Assembly: GCA_963665575.2 (NCBI GenBank)
Contig: CAXXDW010000005.1
Coordinates: 248,001 to 312,000 of the forward strand
Source: Rariloculus sp963665575
GTDB lineage: Bacteria > Pseudomonadota > Gammaproteobacteria > Steroidobacterales > Rariloculaceae
DNA length: 64,000 bases
Direction of reading: 5' to 3'
Part shown: piece after piece, positions 53,639 to 62,860 of the stretch
How the letters are laid out: each line of letters opens with the position of its first letter
How positions within the stretch are numbered: the first letter of the stretch is position 1
Translations under genes and position numbers: made by a program
The notes under the pieces: generated by a model
What the model saw: only the letters and a program-made list of their open reading frames with translations
The model's database searches: none
What the model was told of the DNA's origin: nothing

Positions 53639-54823
53639 GTGAGACGCATCACGGCCTTGGAAGCAAAGCATACCACTAAGCGCGGGTTGCACCGCGCGGA
53701 CCCCACGTTGTATCTGTGTGTCGCCAAGGGCGGCTCGAAGTCGTGGATTCAACGACTTTTGGTAAATGGGAAGCGTCGGGATATCGGGCTGGGCAGCTTT
53801 CCGGCTGTCTCACTTGCGGCCGCACGCACCTTGGCCATGCAGAATCGAGCAAAACTGATGATGGACGGAAATCCTGTCGCTGAGCGTGAGGCCGCGCGAG
53901 CGGAGCGCAAGCGTCGTGCCGCAGTTCCGACGTTTGAAGCCATAAACGACATTGTGCTTGCGGCCAAGGCTCCGACATGGCGCAGCACCATTACCGAGAA
54001 GAACTGGCGCCGCTCGATGGCACATTACGTTCTCCCGAAGATCGGCCATAAACCCATCGACCGGATCAGCCGCGAGCACACTCTCGCGATTCTGGCACCT
54101 ATATGGACAAAAAAGCCCGAGCAGGCGCGCAAACTTCGTCAACGGCTCGTGGCCGTATTCGATCACGCGACGGCGTCCGGACTCATAGATGCGAACCCGG
54201 CAGGAGAGGTCATTAACGGCGCGCTGCCGCGCAAGCGACCCGCCAGGACACACTACCGTGCGCTACCGTACAAGGACCTGCCCGATACGTTGCGCGGCCT
54301 GCGGGGCTCACTCACGTCGATAGCGGCGCTTTGGTTTCTGGTGCACACGGCAACGCGCTCCGGCGAGATTCGGGGTGCTCGTTGGAACGAAATTGAGGGC
54401 GACGTGTGGAAGATTCCGCGAGAGCGGACAAAGAATGGGCGTGAGCACCGAGTACCGCTTTCGAAGGCCGCTCTGGCTGTGCTGGATGAGGCTCGGGCGT
54501 GTGACGACGGTTCGGGGCTCATATTCCCGTCGCCAATGCGCGTCGGGCGCCCGATGTCCGACATGACGCTCTTGAAGGTCTTGAGGGACAACGGGATTGC
54601 TGACCGCGCAACCGTTCATGGGTTCCGTTCAACCTTTCGGGATTGGTGCGCGGACACGGGCAAACCGCAGGACCTTGCCGAGGCAGCGCTCGCGCATGTG
54701 GTCGGTGGCGTCGAGGGAGCCTATTTTCGTTCCGACCTGTTCCAGCGACGGCGCAGACTGATGGATCAGTGGTCGGAATACCTGACCGGGGAGCGATCCA
54801 AGGTCGTCGCGCCGCCCGGCTAA
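53639..54823 (+). CDS. P4-type tyrosine integrase
   Basis: A site-specific recombinase of 394 residues. The N-terminal arm-binding type domain (RADPTLYLCVAKGGSKSW, RRDIGLGSFPAVSLAAAR) is followed by the catalytic domain with Arg240 (TRSGEIRGARW), His327 and Arg330 (HGFRSTFRDW), His353 (ALAHVVGG) and Tyr362 (EGAYFRSD). The set is complete, so it should be active. The GTG start at 53639 has GGGGA 6 bases before it. Several such integrases mark genomic islands inserted at tRNA or tmRNA genes, but no tRNA is visible near it here. Confidence 0.93.
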   Translation: MRRITALEAKHTTKRGLHRADPTLYLCVAKGGSKSWIQRLLVNGKRRDIGLGSFPAVSLAAARTLAMQNRAKLMMDGNPVAEREAARAERKRRAAVPTFEAINDIVLAAKAPTWRSTITEKNWRRSMAHYVLPKIGHKPIDRISREHTLAILAPIWTKKPEQARKLRQRLVAVFDHATASGLIDANPAGEVINGALPRKRPARTHYRALPYKDLPDTLRGLRGSLTSIAALWFLVHTATRSGEIRGARWNEIEGDVWKIPRERTKNGREHRVPLSKAALAVLDEARACDDGSGLIFPSPMRVGRPMSDMTLLKVLRDNGIADRATVHGFRSTFRDWCADTGKPQDLAEAALAHVVGGVEGAYFRSDLFQRRRRLMDQWSEYLTGERSKVVAPPG

Positions 54824-55303
54824 GGAATCCTTCTGCAATCGTATACGTGCTGTGAAGCAACAGCGTTGGCGGGTTCTTAAATGTATCCCCCAAAGCGCGC
54901 GCGGTAGGCATCTGGTGCTGCACCGCGTGGGTAACTCCCCTCCCGATATCGACTGCTCGGCGGATTGTCGCTGCGATACTTGCAAAGGGGATCCAACCGG
55001 ACTAGAGTGCAATTATATGGGGCATTCGCCCTACGTCCGTTCTGGCCATTATGCGCGAGTGTGATGGTCACGCCGAACACGCCGGCACAGCACCTGCCCA
55101 ATGGCCACGCGGCCTTGCGGCACTGATCATCTGATCTACCGAGAAGAATTGCGCGCGTCTGCGTGCAAGGCGACTGCGCTCGCTTGAATCGCGATCGCGA
55201 TCGTCGATTGACTTCCGGGTACGGCCCGGCCCGGACCCGTACAACGGGTGCCGGGTGCATCACCCCAATTTTTCCTGAACTGTTTCCAAGAAGGAGGTCA
55301 GCT
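54824..55303. other. Non-coding gap after integrase
   Basis: About 480 bases without a supported gene. No RNA gene or repeated attachment core could be seen. A 145-codon frame on the minus strand has no ribosome site and unlikely composition. Confidence 0.5.
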
Positions 55304-55681
55304 ATGACCCGCACAACAATTGACCGTAGTACGCCAACGCACGATCAGGTTGGCAAGAGTGGCGCCGCGCTCGACGCGAGAAGCACCGCGCGCAGCGCGA
55401 GCGCACCGCCGATTTCGCCTCGTGGGCCTGCTGCGCATGCGAAAGGGCCAGATCGACGATATGACAACGAGAAAGGATTATTGCAAATGAACAGAATGCT
55501 CACGCGACCACAAGTGGAGCGACGTACCGGACTCGCGCGTTCGACGCTATATCGGATGATGCGGGCCGGTAGGTTTCCTCTTCCGCGAAGGGTGGGGCAG
55601 CGCGCGGTGCGCTGGCCCGAGAGAGAAATAGAGTGCTGGATCGCGGCTCGGCCGCGTTCCAATGGCTTCAATACCGGGTAG
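55304..55681 (+). CDS. AlpA-family phage regulator
   Basis: The C-terminal 64 residues are a clear AlpA-type helix-turn-helix DNA-binding protein: MLTRPQVERRTGLARSTLYRMMRAGRFPLPRRVGQRAVRW. The start is in doubt. AAGGAGG precedes ATG 55304 at 7 bases, giving a 125-residue form with a disordered Ala/Ser/Arg-rich N-terminus. ATG 55487 with AAAGGA gives the usual short form. AlpA-like proteins often activate excision of P4-like elements, which fits the integrase 480 bases upstream. Confidence 0.85.
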   Translation: MTRTTIDRSTPTHDQVGKSGAALDARSTARSASAPPISPRGPAAHAKGPDRRYDNEKGLLQMNRMLTRPQVERRTGLARSTLYRMMRAGRFPLPRRVGQRAVRWPEREIECWIAARPRSNGFNTG

Positions 55682-55692
55682 GCCATAACCGA

Positions 55693-55730
55693 AGTCACCC
55701 GCCAGCATGCTCAGGCACGCCGGTGGGTGA
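55693..55730 (+). terminator. Hairpin after alpA-like gene
   Basis: A 10-bp stem (GTCACCCGCC/GGTGGGTGAC, one G-U) with an 18-base loop lies 11 bases after the stop codon. No T-run follows. Confidence 0.5.
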
Positions 55731-55783
55731 CTATCTCTCATCCACCCCCCCAAGTTTTCAACTTGCCAGCACAAAGATTCTCT

Positions 55784-56272
55784 TCAACCGGTCTCCGACT
55801 GTGGCGCGACGATCAGGGTGAGACGACGCATCTCATCCCGATTGTCGCGCCACAAATCGCCGAACTCCGGAACGAGGTGCGTCCTGAGCGTTGAACGAAT
55901 CCGCGCCGCCGTGCTCGGCTTGCACCGTATGTCCACATGCTCGTCCAGATACCGACCGGCCAGTTCCGCCACCGTCAGGGCGTTCCCCTTCCGTTCCAAA
56001 CCGGCCACCGCCGCCTTGCCCGACTTGATCCGTGCGATGATCAACGCCGCCCGCCGGCGGGCCTGATCCGCGGTGACCACCCCGTGGCGGCCGATGGTCA
56101 CGCGCTTCGATCACCCGCCCGAGCGCGTCTGCACGACATAGACCTTGCTGCCGGTGGCGTACACGCGCACGCCGAACCCCGACAATGTGCGGTCCCAGTA
56201 CACCGTGTCCTTTTCCGCCGACAGTCGCTCCACGGTGCGGCAGGAAATTGTCCTTCGTTTGAGTTTCGCCAT
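55784..56272 (-). pseudogene. Tyrosine integrase N-terminal remnant with nonsense TGA
   Basis: The first part (MAKLKRRTISCRTVERLSAE, YWDRTLSGFGVRVYATG) is the N-terminal domain of a phage-type integrase. An in-frame TGA at 56111-56113 stands where relatives have Arg (SGG, TGA, SKRVTIGRHG), a CGA-to-TGA change. The frame continues to 55784 and lacks the whole catalytic domain, so the gene is dead. Confidence 0.85.
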
Positions 56273-56328
56273 CGTGCCTGAATTTCCCCTGCGGGGATCC
56301 TGCCGCTGCAGTCCCGCTCCCCGGCCCC

Positions 56329-57234
56329 CTACGCCGCCGCCTCCCGGGCGACATCCGGAAGGATGTCCTCCTCGATGCTGCCGGCGATCCGCGCCGCCGA
56401 CACCTTTTCCGTGTCCCGCGCAAGGTGCGCGTAGCGCGCGGTCGTTTCCACCTTCGAGTGCCCCAGGAGCTTGCCGATCATCGACAGGCTCTCGCCCAGC
56501 GCCAGGGCGCGGGACGCATAGGAGTGACGCAGATCGTGCAGCCGCACGTCGGACAGGTCCGCACGCACGTGCAGGCGATGCCAGTGATTGGAGAGTTGCT
56601 CCACGTGAGAGCCCTTCGACCAGCCCACGAACACCCAGGGATTGCCATCCACCCGGCGAATCCCCTCCAGCAGGTCCACCGCGGTCGGCGTCAACGGCAC
56701 CATGCGGGGACCGTTCTTCGAATCCCTCATCCGCAGCTTCCCGCCCTTGAAGTCCACATCGTCCCAACGCAGCGTGGCCACCTCCCGGCTCCGGCAGCCC
56801 GTCAGCATCAGAAACCGGATTGCCGCCACCGCGGCCGGCCACGTCATCCCGTCCGCTTCGGCCCGATCCAGTACGCGGCCGATCCGCCGGTATTCCTCCC
56901 GGCTCAGGAACCGGTCTTTGCAAGCCGTCTTGTACCTGCGCACCGACCGGCAGGGATTGCGGCCCGGCGCACGCAGCCCCCACGCCTCCGCCAGCGAGAA
57001 CATCTTCGACAGCACCCACAGCACCATGTTCGCCGCGACCGGTGTGTCGCGCATCGCCAGGTGCAGCGACGCCACGTGCTCGCGCTCCACCGAGCCGACC
57101 GGCATATCGCCCAGCACGGGCAGGATATGCGCGAGCGACTTGCGGTACGACCGTTCGCTGGACTGCTTGCATTCCACCGCCACGTGCGTGCGAAGGTAGC
57201 GCTCAGCCAGATCCGCCACCGTCGGTTCGGCCAC
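56329..57234 (-). CDS. Tyrosine integrase, N-terminally truncated
   Basis: The catalytic residues are present: Arg in TGCRSREVATLRW, HDLRHSYA and LLGHSKVETTARYAHL with the final Tyr. The frame extends upstream in a non-starting form to a TGA near 57390 (RRIAPERRPTRPKLLPNRRE), showing that part of the N-terminal arm-binding domain has been lost. GTG 57234 would give 301 residues. It could still be expressed but probably cannot act normally. It lies just upstream of the dead integrase on the same strand, with a 56-base gap. Confidence 0.8.
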   Translation of the reverse strand: MAEPTVADLAERYLRTHVAVECKQSSERSYRKSLAHILPVLGDMPVGSVEREHVASLHLAMRDTPVAANMVLWVLSKMFSLAEAWGLRAPGRNPCRSVRRYKTACKDRFLSREEYRRIGRVLDRAEADGMTWPAAVAAIRFLMLTGCRSREVATLRWDDVDFKGGKLRMRDSKNGPRMVPLTPTAVDLLEGIRRVDGNPWVFVGWSKGSHVEQLSNHWHRLHVRADLSDVRLHDLRHSYASRALALGESLSMIGKLLGHSKVETTARYAHLARDTEKVSAARIAGSIEEDILPDVAREAAA

Positions 57235-57629
57235 GGGCTCCGCGCTTTTCGGAAGCGCCCCTTCGCCCGCCTTGATCCGGCCGATGATGGCGGCGGTCTG
57301 CTTGCGCGCCTGAGAGGCGATTTCCCGGCGGTTCGGAAGGAGCTTTGGGCGTGTCGGCCGACGCTCGGGCGCGATTCGCCGTCAAATGCTGATCCTCCCA
57401 CATCCAGGGTGGCTCGAATCCAGGGGAACGGTCAACTGCGGGAACCGATCGAAAAGAGTTCTGTGCCCATCGGACACACGCGAGGCGGCGACCTCCTTTG
57501 TATCGTCGACTGCCGTTGAACCGGGAGGACCAGTCCAGATGTGCGGCATCGACACCCGAGCGCCGGCTGCTCGGGGTACGGACATGGGATCGAGACCCGT
57601 ATGTGGCCGTTCGACAGCGCCAGTGCGGC

Positions 57630-58502
57630 TCACTTCCCGCCGCGCTCATTGGCCCGCGACCCTTCTGCGTCGCGCAAGCGGCCATGCAGGCTAAGAATCA
57701 GGGATTGGGCCAACACGACATGGGCGGCCAACGGCGGGAACGGACGAACGTCAGCATCACGGACCACCAGGTACACGCTCGAATGGCGTGCGCTGACACT
57801 GACGTCGGAATAAGTGATCGCGATCACGGGAACCCGATTCGCGTGCGCCGCAACAACAGCGTCAGCAAGGTCCGGCGAATCGTCCACGCCACCAAGAGCG
57901 ATCAACGCATCCCGGCCATCGATCATCTCGATCTGCCGGGCGAGGGTTCCAGCGAGCCCGTCGACAATGCTCGCCGCGCGCTTGATTTCTATCAGGCCGT
58001 GTACCAGGCACAGCGAGATCGGCCAGACCCGCCCGCGGCCGACGACATGGATCGTGCGCGCCGCGTCCAGGAGGCGCACGGCTTCTCTCAGGGCGTCGGC
58101 GTCGATCTGCGCCTTGAGTGATTCAATGGCCAAGATCGATGCATCCGAAAACGCTTGGAGCTCGCGATGTGTATCCTGTCCGGCGGCGTCGGCGATTTTC
58201 TGCTGCTGCTCACGAAGTCGTACTTGCGACGAACGCTCCGCCAGCAGCAGCCGAGCGCGGAAGAGCTGCCTCAGTTCAGCGTAGCCTGAGAAACCGAACT
58301 CCTTGGCGAAACGGACAAGCGTGGACGGCTGTACGCCTGTTTCTCCAGCCACCTCGGCCACGGTCTGCAGCGCGAACCGATTGGGGGCACCGAGCGCGTA
58401 CTCAGCAATTCGCTGAAGATGGGGGCTCAGTGAATCGAAATGTCCAAACAGCAATTCATGAAACTCACCGAAGTCCCTCGGTGGCTTGTGTTCACACTCC
58501 AT
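57630..58502 (-). CDS. RpiR/MurR-family transcriptional regulator
   Basis: A 290-residue regulator with an N-terminal helix-turn-helix (about 44-72, LQTVAEVAGETGVQPSTLVRFAKEFGF) and a C-terminal SIS sugar-phosphate-binding domain (about 137-255, TIHVVGRGRVWPI). Such proteins sense phosphosugars and repress or activate uptake or catabolic genes. An ATG at 58502 preceded by GAAGG is used; a TTG at 58541 is in frame. A SIS-only relative lies 560 bases away on the other strand. No clear target operon is adjacent. Confidence 0.93.
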   Translation of the reverse strand: MECEHKPPRDFGEFHELLFGHFDSLSPHLQRIAEYALGAPNRFALQTVAEVAGETGVQPSTLVRFAKEFGFSGYAELRQLFRARLLLAERSSQVRLREQQQKIADAAGQDTHRELQAFSDASILAIESLKAQIDADALREAVRLLDAARTIHVVGRGRVWPISLCLVHGLIEIKRAASIVDGLAGTLARQIEMIDGRDALIALGGVDDSPDLADAVVAAHANRVPVIAITYSDVSVSARHSSVYLVVRDADVRPFPPLAAHVVLAQSLILSLHGRLRDAEGSRANERGGK

Positions 58503-59058
58503 CAAACACTTACCTTCACGGTCAAGAAAGCCAACCCCCAATAAAATAGGCCGCGCATGTTAGCAAAAGTTCAGCACTTGGCGACCAGTGGAACTCGAAC
58601 AGCGTACGTGTCTTATCTCCCGGAACTCGTTCCAACTGCCAACGCCGCAGACTCGAATTTTGTACATCCATTTGCAATCGAATTATTTTTCACTTATAGA
58701 CGCGCAATAGAACAAAATGGTTATGCTGGAAAAATTCGTGACTGCAAGTATGGCCTTCGCGGTGACCTTGGGCGTTGAGTGTCGATATCCACCGCCGACA
58801 TGGAGCCAGATCTACGATGGCTCGGGCACGACGCGACCAAGCTGTATCCCGGGCATGGCCGCCAACCAGCCCGGCCCGGATAAGCTACCTGGCGTCCGTG
58901 TGGCCTCCCCCGATTCCTGTTCGACAGGGCCGTTTGGGACAGGAACGGACAGCGAACTCCGATACCATCGCGCTTCCGATTCCCTTTCCCGACAATCGTC
59001 CGTCGATTCGCCGTAGTCCGAAATCGAAGCCACCTGTCTCGGCCGACGTATACCCAAC
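58503..59058. other. AT-rich intergenic region
   Basis: About 555 bases between the RpiR-type gene and the SIS fragment. Between 58650 and 58740 the sequence is distinctly AT-rich, unlike the rest of the window. It contains the promoter candidate at 58672-58700. Confidence 0.55.
58672..58700 (+). promoter_or_regulatory. Candidate promoter in AT-rich patch
   Basis: TTGCAA at 58672-58677, a 17-base spacer and TATAGA at 58695-58700. It points toward the SIS fragment at 59059, but no full-length gene follows. Confidence 0.5.
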
Positions 59059-59577
59059 ATGCCGCCGAAAGAATCCGATCCACTTGACGTGCTAAGCGGA
59101 CTCGCGGCGGCATCGGCCGAAGCCATCGCGGATTTCGTCGCCCAGATTCCAGCGGAACGATTCCAGCAGGCCGTGCGAATGATCGATTCGGCACGTTCCA
59201 TCGCCGTGGCGGGGCAACACAACGCCAGTGCGGTCGCCGCATGTCTCGGCGATGGCCTCTGCCAGATCGGATACCGGTGCCGTCACTTGGCAGCGCTTGA
59301 TCGGGAGGACAGGCGGCATGTGTCAGGAATGGGCACTGGCGATCTTCTGATCACCATCAACCTGGGTGCTGAACCCGGTCCGTTGACAGATTTGGTCTCG
59401 GTCGCTCAAGGTCGGGGCGTGCGCGTACTCGCTATTGGCCTTTCCCCGGAGGATTTCGGCGTCAGGGAAAACGACCTCGCCCTGGTGATGGCGACGACCG
59501 TGCGCGGTTCCGTTCAGCCGTTGGTGCCTCCTTTCGTGTTCGCGCAGTCGCTGCTGATGGTGCTCAGCGACTCGTGA
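59059..59577 (+). pseudogene. SIS-domain fragment of RpiR-type gene
   Basis: 172 codons carrying only a SIS domain (ARSIAVAGQHNASAVAACLGDGL, TGDLLITINLGAEPGP, GVRVLAIGLSPEDF) and lacking the helix-turn-helix. The frame upstream of the ATG stops after 14 codons. It is most likely the tail of a second RpiR-type gene that lost its N-terminus, though a free-standing SIS protein cannot be excluded. Confidence 0.65.
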
Positions 59578-59928
59578 GAGCGCGGAGACGTTCGAGCGAT
59601 TGCGGTTGGACACCTTCTATTGGGCACATGATCACGGTCCAACGCGGTTCCGCCACGTTCGGGATGTTTGGCGCTACGGTTGACGTCTGCTGCTGCCGCA
59701 ACGTGCGCCGCCGTAGACAGCGTCGGGCCTGGACGTATCCGAATCGGTCACGCTGAATCGAGACCTGCCACCGGCTGTTTCTAATGGCGTAGCGTCGCTT
59801 TCGCCATCCTTCCGACCATCGCTTCCACTGGCGGGAGCGATGGTGGCTTAGTCCGAATACCAACATCGACAACTGGACGCTTAACACCAGTCCGCGCGTT
59901 TATGCAGGCACTTAGCCCGGATATTGCA
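59578..59928. other. Gap before group II intron
   Basis: No supported gene. A hairpin (ACCATCGCT/AGCGATGGT, arms 59815-59823 and 59836-59844) is present. The bases just before 59929 (TTAGCCCGGATATTGCA) would be the intron's exon-binding target. Confidence 0.45.
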
Positions 59929-61150
59929 GTGCGCCGTGGAAAGGCGCGTTTTCCTAGTGGGTGCAAATCCCACCCGACAATTGTCGCATTCGGTTGGTAG
60001 CAGCCGAAGCGGGTCATGGAGGTAACGACATGGTCTGAAGCACTTCGGTGACAAAGGGCTGCATTGAGCAGTTCAGCGACCGTGCAGGCCGGAACGCGAG
60101 TGAACGCTGAGCAGGCCTCGAAAAGGGCAATGCGGGAGCCGACCCTCCTGTAATTAGGGGAAGGCCGATGGCGGATCGGGAAGTAAAGCGACGCGCGCAC
60201 CGAGACGTACCCGCCGGGGTAGTGGCGCCGGCATGCATGGAAGATGGAGGACGTGGCAACACGGGAAGCCCTGTCGGTGGTGTGCACGCACCAACCGGAC
60301 CCTCGTGAGGGGTAGGCCGGACCGGCGGGGTGGCGGACAGGCCCGTACGACTGAGGACGCCGGGTAATGCCGGTCGAGGAAAGGGGCCTGACTTCGAGAG
60401 AGAAGCGGAAAGGGGACAAGGCATGACCACTGGCGCGAGTCTAATAGGGTCACAAAGGGTTCGGAACCTCCAGACCGTTTTATATGCGAAAGCGAAGGAA
60501 GAACCCGATCGCCGTTTTCACGCTTTGTACGACAAGGTATGGCGACAGGATTTTCTCACGGAGGCTTGGGCTATGGCGCGCCGTAACGGCGGCCAGCCCG
60601 GTGTCGACGGGGAGAGTTTTGCGGACATCGATGCGTACGGGGTTGAGCGGTGGGTTGGGGAACTGTCGCGGGCTCTGAGGGACCGGACCTACGCGCCGCA
60701 ACCGGTGCGGCAAGTACTGATCCCGAAGAAACAGCCCGGTAAGTTCCGGCCTTTGGGTATACCGACGATTCGGGACCGGGTGGCGCAGACATCGGCAATG
60801 CTTGTGCTGACGCCGATATTCGAGGCGGACCTGCAACCGGAACAGTACGGATACCGACCGGAGCGAAGTGCCCTGGATGCGGTCAAACGCATTCACCGGC
60901 TCCTGAACAGGGGGCACAACGAGGTGGTCGACGGTGATCTGTCCAACTATTTTGGCGAGATCCCGCACGCGGAATTGATGAAGAGCGTCGCGCGTCGCGT
61001 CAGCGATGGCAGAGTGCTCGGACTCATCAAGGCGTGGCTGGAGATGGCGGTGGAGGAAGACGACGGCCAGGGCGGCAAACGCCGCACGAACCGAGCTCGC
61101 CAAGAGCGTAAGGGGACCCCGCAAGGGTCGCCGATCTCGCCGCTGTTATC
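59929..61150 (+). mobile_element. Group II intron, interrupted
   Basis: The 5' end starts GTGCG at 59929, the usual group II 5' splice site. About 490 bases of structured RNA sequence follow, then the reverse transcriptase gene. It is broken within RT motif TPQGSPISPLLS by the RIT element. The catalytic domains V/VI and the 3' end should lie beyond the right edge of the window, after the RIT element. Confidence 0.85.
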
Positions 61151-61202
61151 GGAACGTTCCGATAACAGCGGATATGGGAACCTTATGGTTATGGGAACCT
61201 GA
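60423..61202 (+). pseudogene. Group II intron reverse transcriptase, truncated
   Basis: The N-terminal RT domains are complete: ARRNGGQPGVDGESF, VLIPKKQPGKFRPLGIPTIRDRV, QYGYRPERSALDAVKRI, VDGDLSNYFGEI and GTPQGSPISPLLS. The sequence then leaves the family at about 61151 and reaches a stop at 61202 inside the RIT element. The YADD active site, maturase and endonuclease parts are missing from this copy. It cannot splice or retrotranspose by itself. Confidence 0.9.
61141..61170. repeat. 30-bp perfect palindrome at RIT insertion point
   Basis: CGCTGTTATCGGAAC joined to its exact reverse complement. The left half encodes the conserved PLLS end of the reverse transcriptase motif; the right half belongs to the RIT element end. 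Confidence 0.95.
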
Positions 61203-61255
61203 GCCCCTGCGGGCGATGATTTTCGAGGGATAGAGCAAGGATCAGGTTCCCATAA
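61173..61255. repeat. 12-bp direct and inverted repeats at RIT left end
   Basis: TATGGGAACCT occurs at 61173-61183 and 61190-61200. The reverse complement of the longer form, AGGTTCCCATAA, occurs at 61244-61255. These are likely binding or exchange sites for the three recombinases. Confidence 0.8.
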
Positions 61256-61303
61256 GAATGTGCTTATCTCCTGTCACTTTTAACGTTGGACAGGAGAATC
61301 AGC

Positions 61304-62860
61304 ATGTCTTCCATGATCACAAACATCGCGTCGCCCGAAGCGAGTCGTGAACCGGACCCGGGCATCGTCGAGACCTACCAGGCGCGATTGCAGGCCTTGG
61401 GGTATTCCCGGAGCCTGATTGGCAAGTGCATCCGAACGGTCCTTCACATCATTGCCTGGTTGTCAGCGAATGGGACAGGGATCGAGACGCTCGACATTCG
61501 CCTCTTGCATCGATTCCTGAACCATGGCTGCGCCTGTCCCGGTCCGCACGGTTACCGCAAGAACCTCGGCCGCGCGCGATGGCATCTGCACCGGTTCCTC
61601 GACTTCCTCATGGAAACGGGACGAGTGCGGATGCCCGCGGAGATCGAGAGCGGCGGCGGTGTGGTGGAGTCGTTCCTTGAAACGCTCGTGGCGCAAGGGT
61701 ATGTGCCCGACTCGATTGCCGCCTACCGCAAGCGCTGTCGACACTTCATCGTCTGGCTCTACCTGGGCGATACCGAAATCGGCGAGGTCGATGATGAGGT
61801 CTTGTCCCGTTTCCTTGCGCACGACTGCACTTGTGTGCATCCGCACTTCTTCATCAGGACCGGCAGATTCGCGGGTCGCAACAACAGCCGAACGAAAATC
61901 GGGTTGTTCATCGATTACCTGATAAGCACGGGCATCGCCCCGCCGCGACCGACGCCGGCGATCGAGGAACCCGGACAATACCTGGCGCGTTTCCCGGTCT
62001 GGCTGCGGCGCTATCGCGGCATCGCGGAGGGAACAATACAGAGTTACGACCGGGCCATGCGAATGCTGCTTCCTCATCTTGGCGATGACCCAAATCGATA
62101 CAGCGCGACACTGATCGGGGATACGGTGCGGTGCCGCCTTGAGGCGGCATCGCGTCATCTTGTCAGACGCGAGACCTCAGCGCTTCGGTTGTATCTACGC
62201 TTCCTCGTGCTGGAAGGCCTTTGCCGGCCGGGGCTTGTCGGCGCCGTTCCGACGGTGCCCCAGCAAAGGTTCTCGACATTGCCGCGTCATTTGCCGCGCG
62301 ACGATATCGAACGCATCATTGTATCCTGCGACCGCACGGCGCCCATGGGCATGCGCGATCGCGCCATCCTGCTGCTCCTCGCCCGGCTCGCCCTGCGGGC
62401 CGGCGATGTCGCCGGTCTTCGGTTGAACGATATCGACTGGGACAATGCGGTCGTTCGGGTCAGCGGCAAATCGCGACGTGCCGCGGTCTTGCCCCTGCCG
62501 CAGGATGTCGGCGACGCGCTCAAGGATTACATCCTCCATGCCCGGCCTGTCGTATATGCCGGGAAGGTGTTCCTGCGCATGGTGCCACCGCTCGATCAGG
62601 CCCTGACCAGCGGTGGTGTGTCGGCGGTCGCGCAAGCGGCGATCAAGCGGTCCGGCGTCAAGGCGGAGGGACTGCCGGCGGGGCATATCTTTCGGCATTC
62701 CGCGGCGACGAATCTGCTGCGCGACAGAACGCCGCTGGAAGTCATCGCCACCCTGCTGCGCCATCAATCCACGCAGACAACGGCGATCTATGCACGGGTC
62801 GATGTTGGAATGCTCCGGGAAGTGGCCCAGCCCTGGCCGGTCGCCGGAGAAGAAAAATGA
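61304..62860 (+). CDS. RIT recombinase A (tyrosine recombinase)
   Basis: A 518-residue tyrosine recombinase, the first and longest of the trio. It has two N-terminal SAM-like core-binding segments, the second with RRYRGIAEGTIQSYDRAM, then the catalytic domain with HIFRHSAAT (His461, Arg464), LLRHQS (His487) and AIYARVD (Tyr496). AGGAG lies 7 bases before the ATG. It overlaps the next gene by ATGA, so the three are translated together. Confidence 0.93.
   Translation: MSSMITNIASPEASREPDPGIVETYQARLQALGYSRSLIGKCIRTVLHIIAWLSANGTGIETLDIRLLHRFLNHGCACPGPHGYRKNLGRARWHLHRFLDFLMETGRVRMPAEIESGGGVVESFLETLVAQGYVPDSIAAYRKRCRHFIVWLYLGDTEIGEVDDEVLSRFLAHDCTCVHPHFFIRTGRFAGRNNSRTKIGLFIDYLISTGIAPPRPTPAIEEPGQYLARFPVWLRRYRGIAEGTIQSYDRAMRMLLPHLGDDPNRYSATLIGDTVRCRLEAASRHLVRRETSALRLYLRFLVLEGLCRPGLVGAVPTVPQQRFSTLPRHLPRDDIERIIVSCDRTAPMGMRDRAILLLLARLALRAGDVAGLRLNDIDWDNAVVRVSGKSRRAAVLPLPQDVGDALKDYILHARPVVYAGKVFLRMVPPLDQALTSGGVSAVAQAAIKRSGVKAEGLPAGHIFRHSAATNLLRDRTPLEVIATLLRHQSTQTTAIYARVDVGMLREVAQPWPVAGEEK

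Noticed and set aside
54877..55314. 145-codon minus-strand frame
   Set aside because: No ribosome site, unusual composition and no family resemblance.
56111..56113. Fourth in-frame TGA, in an integrase remnant
   Set aside because: Relatives have Arg here (CGA to TGA fits), the catalytic domain is missing anyway, and no redox motif is present, so nonsense decay explains it.
57405..57425. tRNA-like T-arm sequence GGCTCGAATCC
   Set aside because: No acceptor stem, anticodon arm or CCA could be built around it on either strand; an attachment-site remnant is possible but unsupported.
59564..59887. 107-codon minus-strand frame rich in Arg
   Set aside because: It overlaps the SIS fragment end and has no supporting motif; probably chance.
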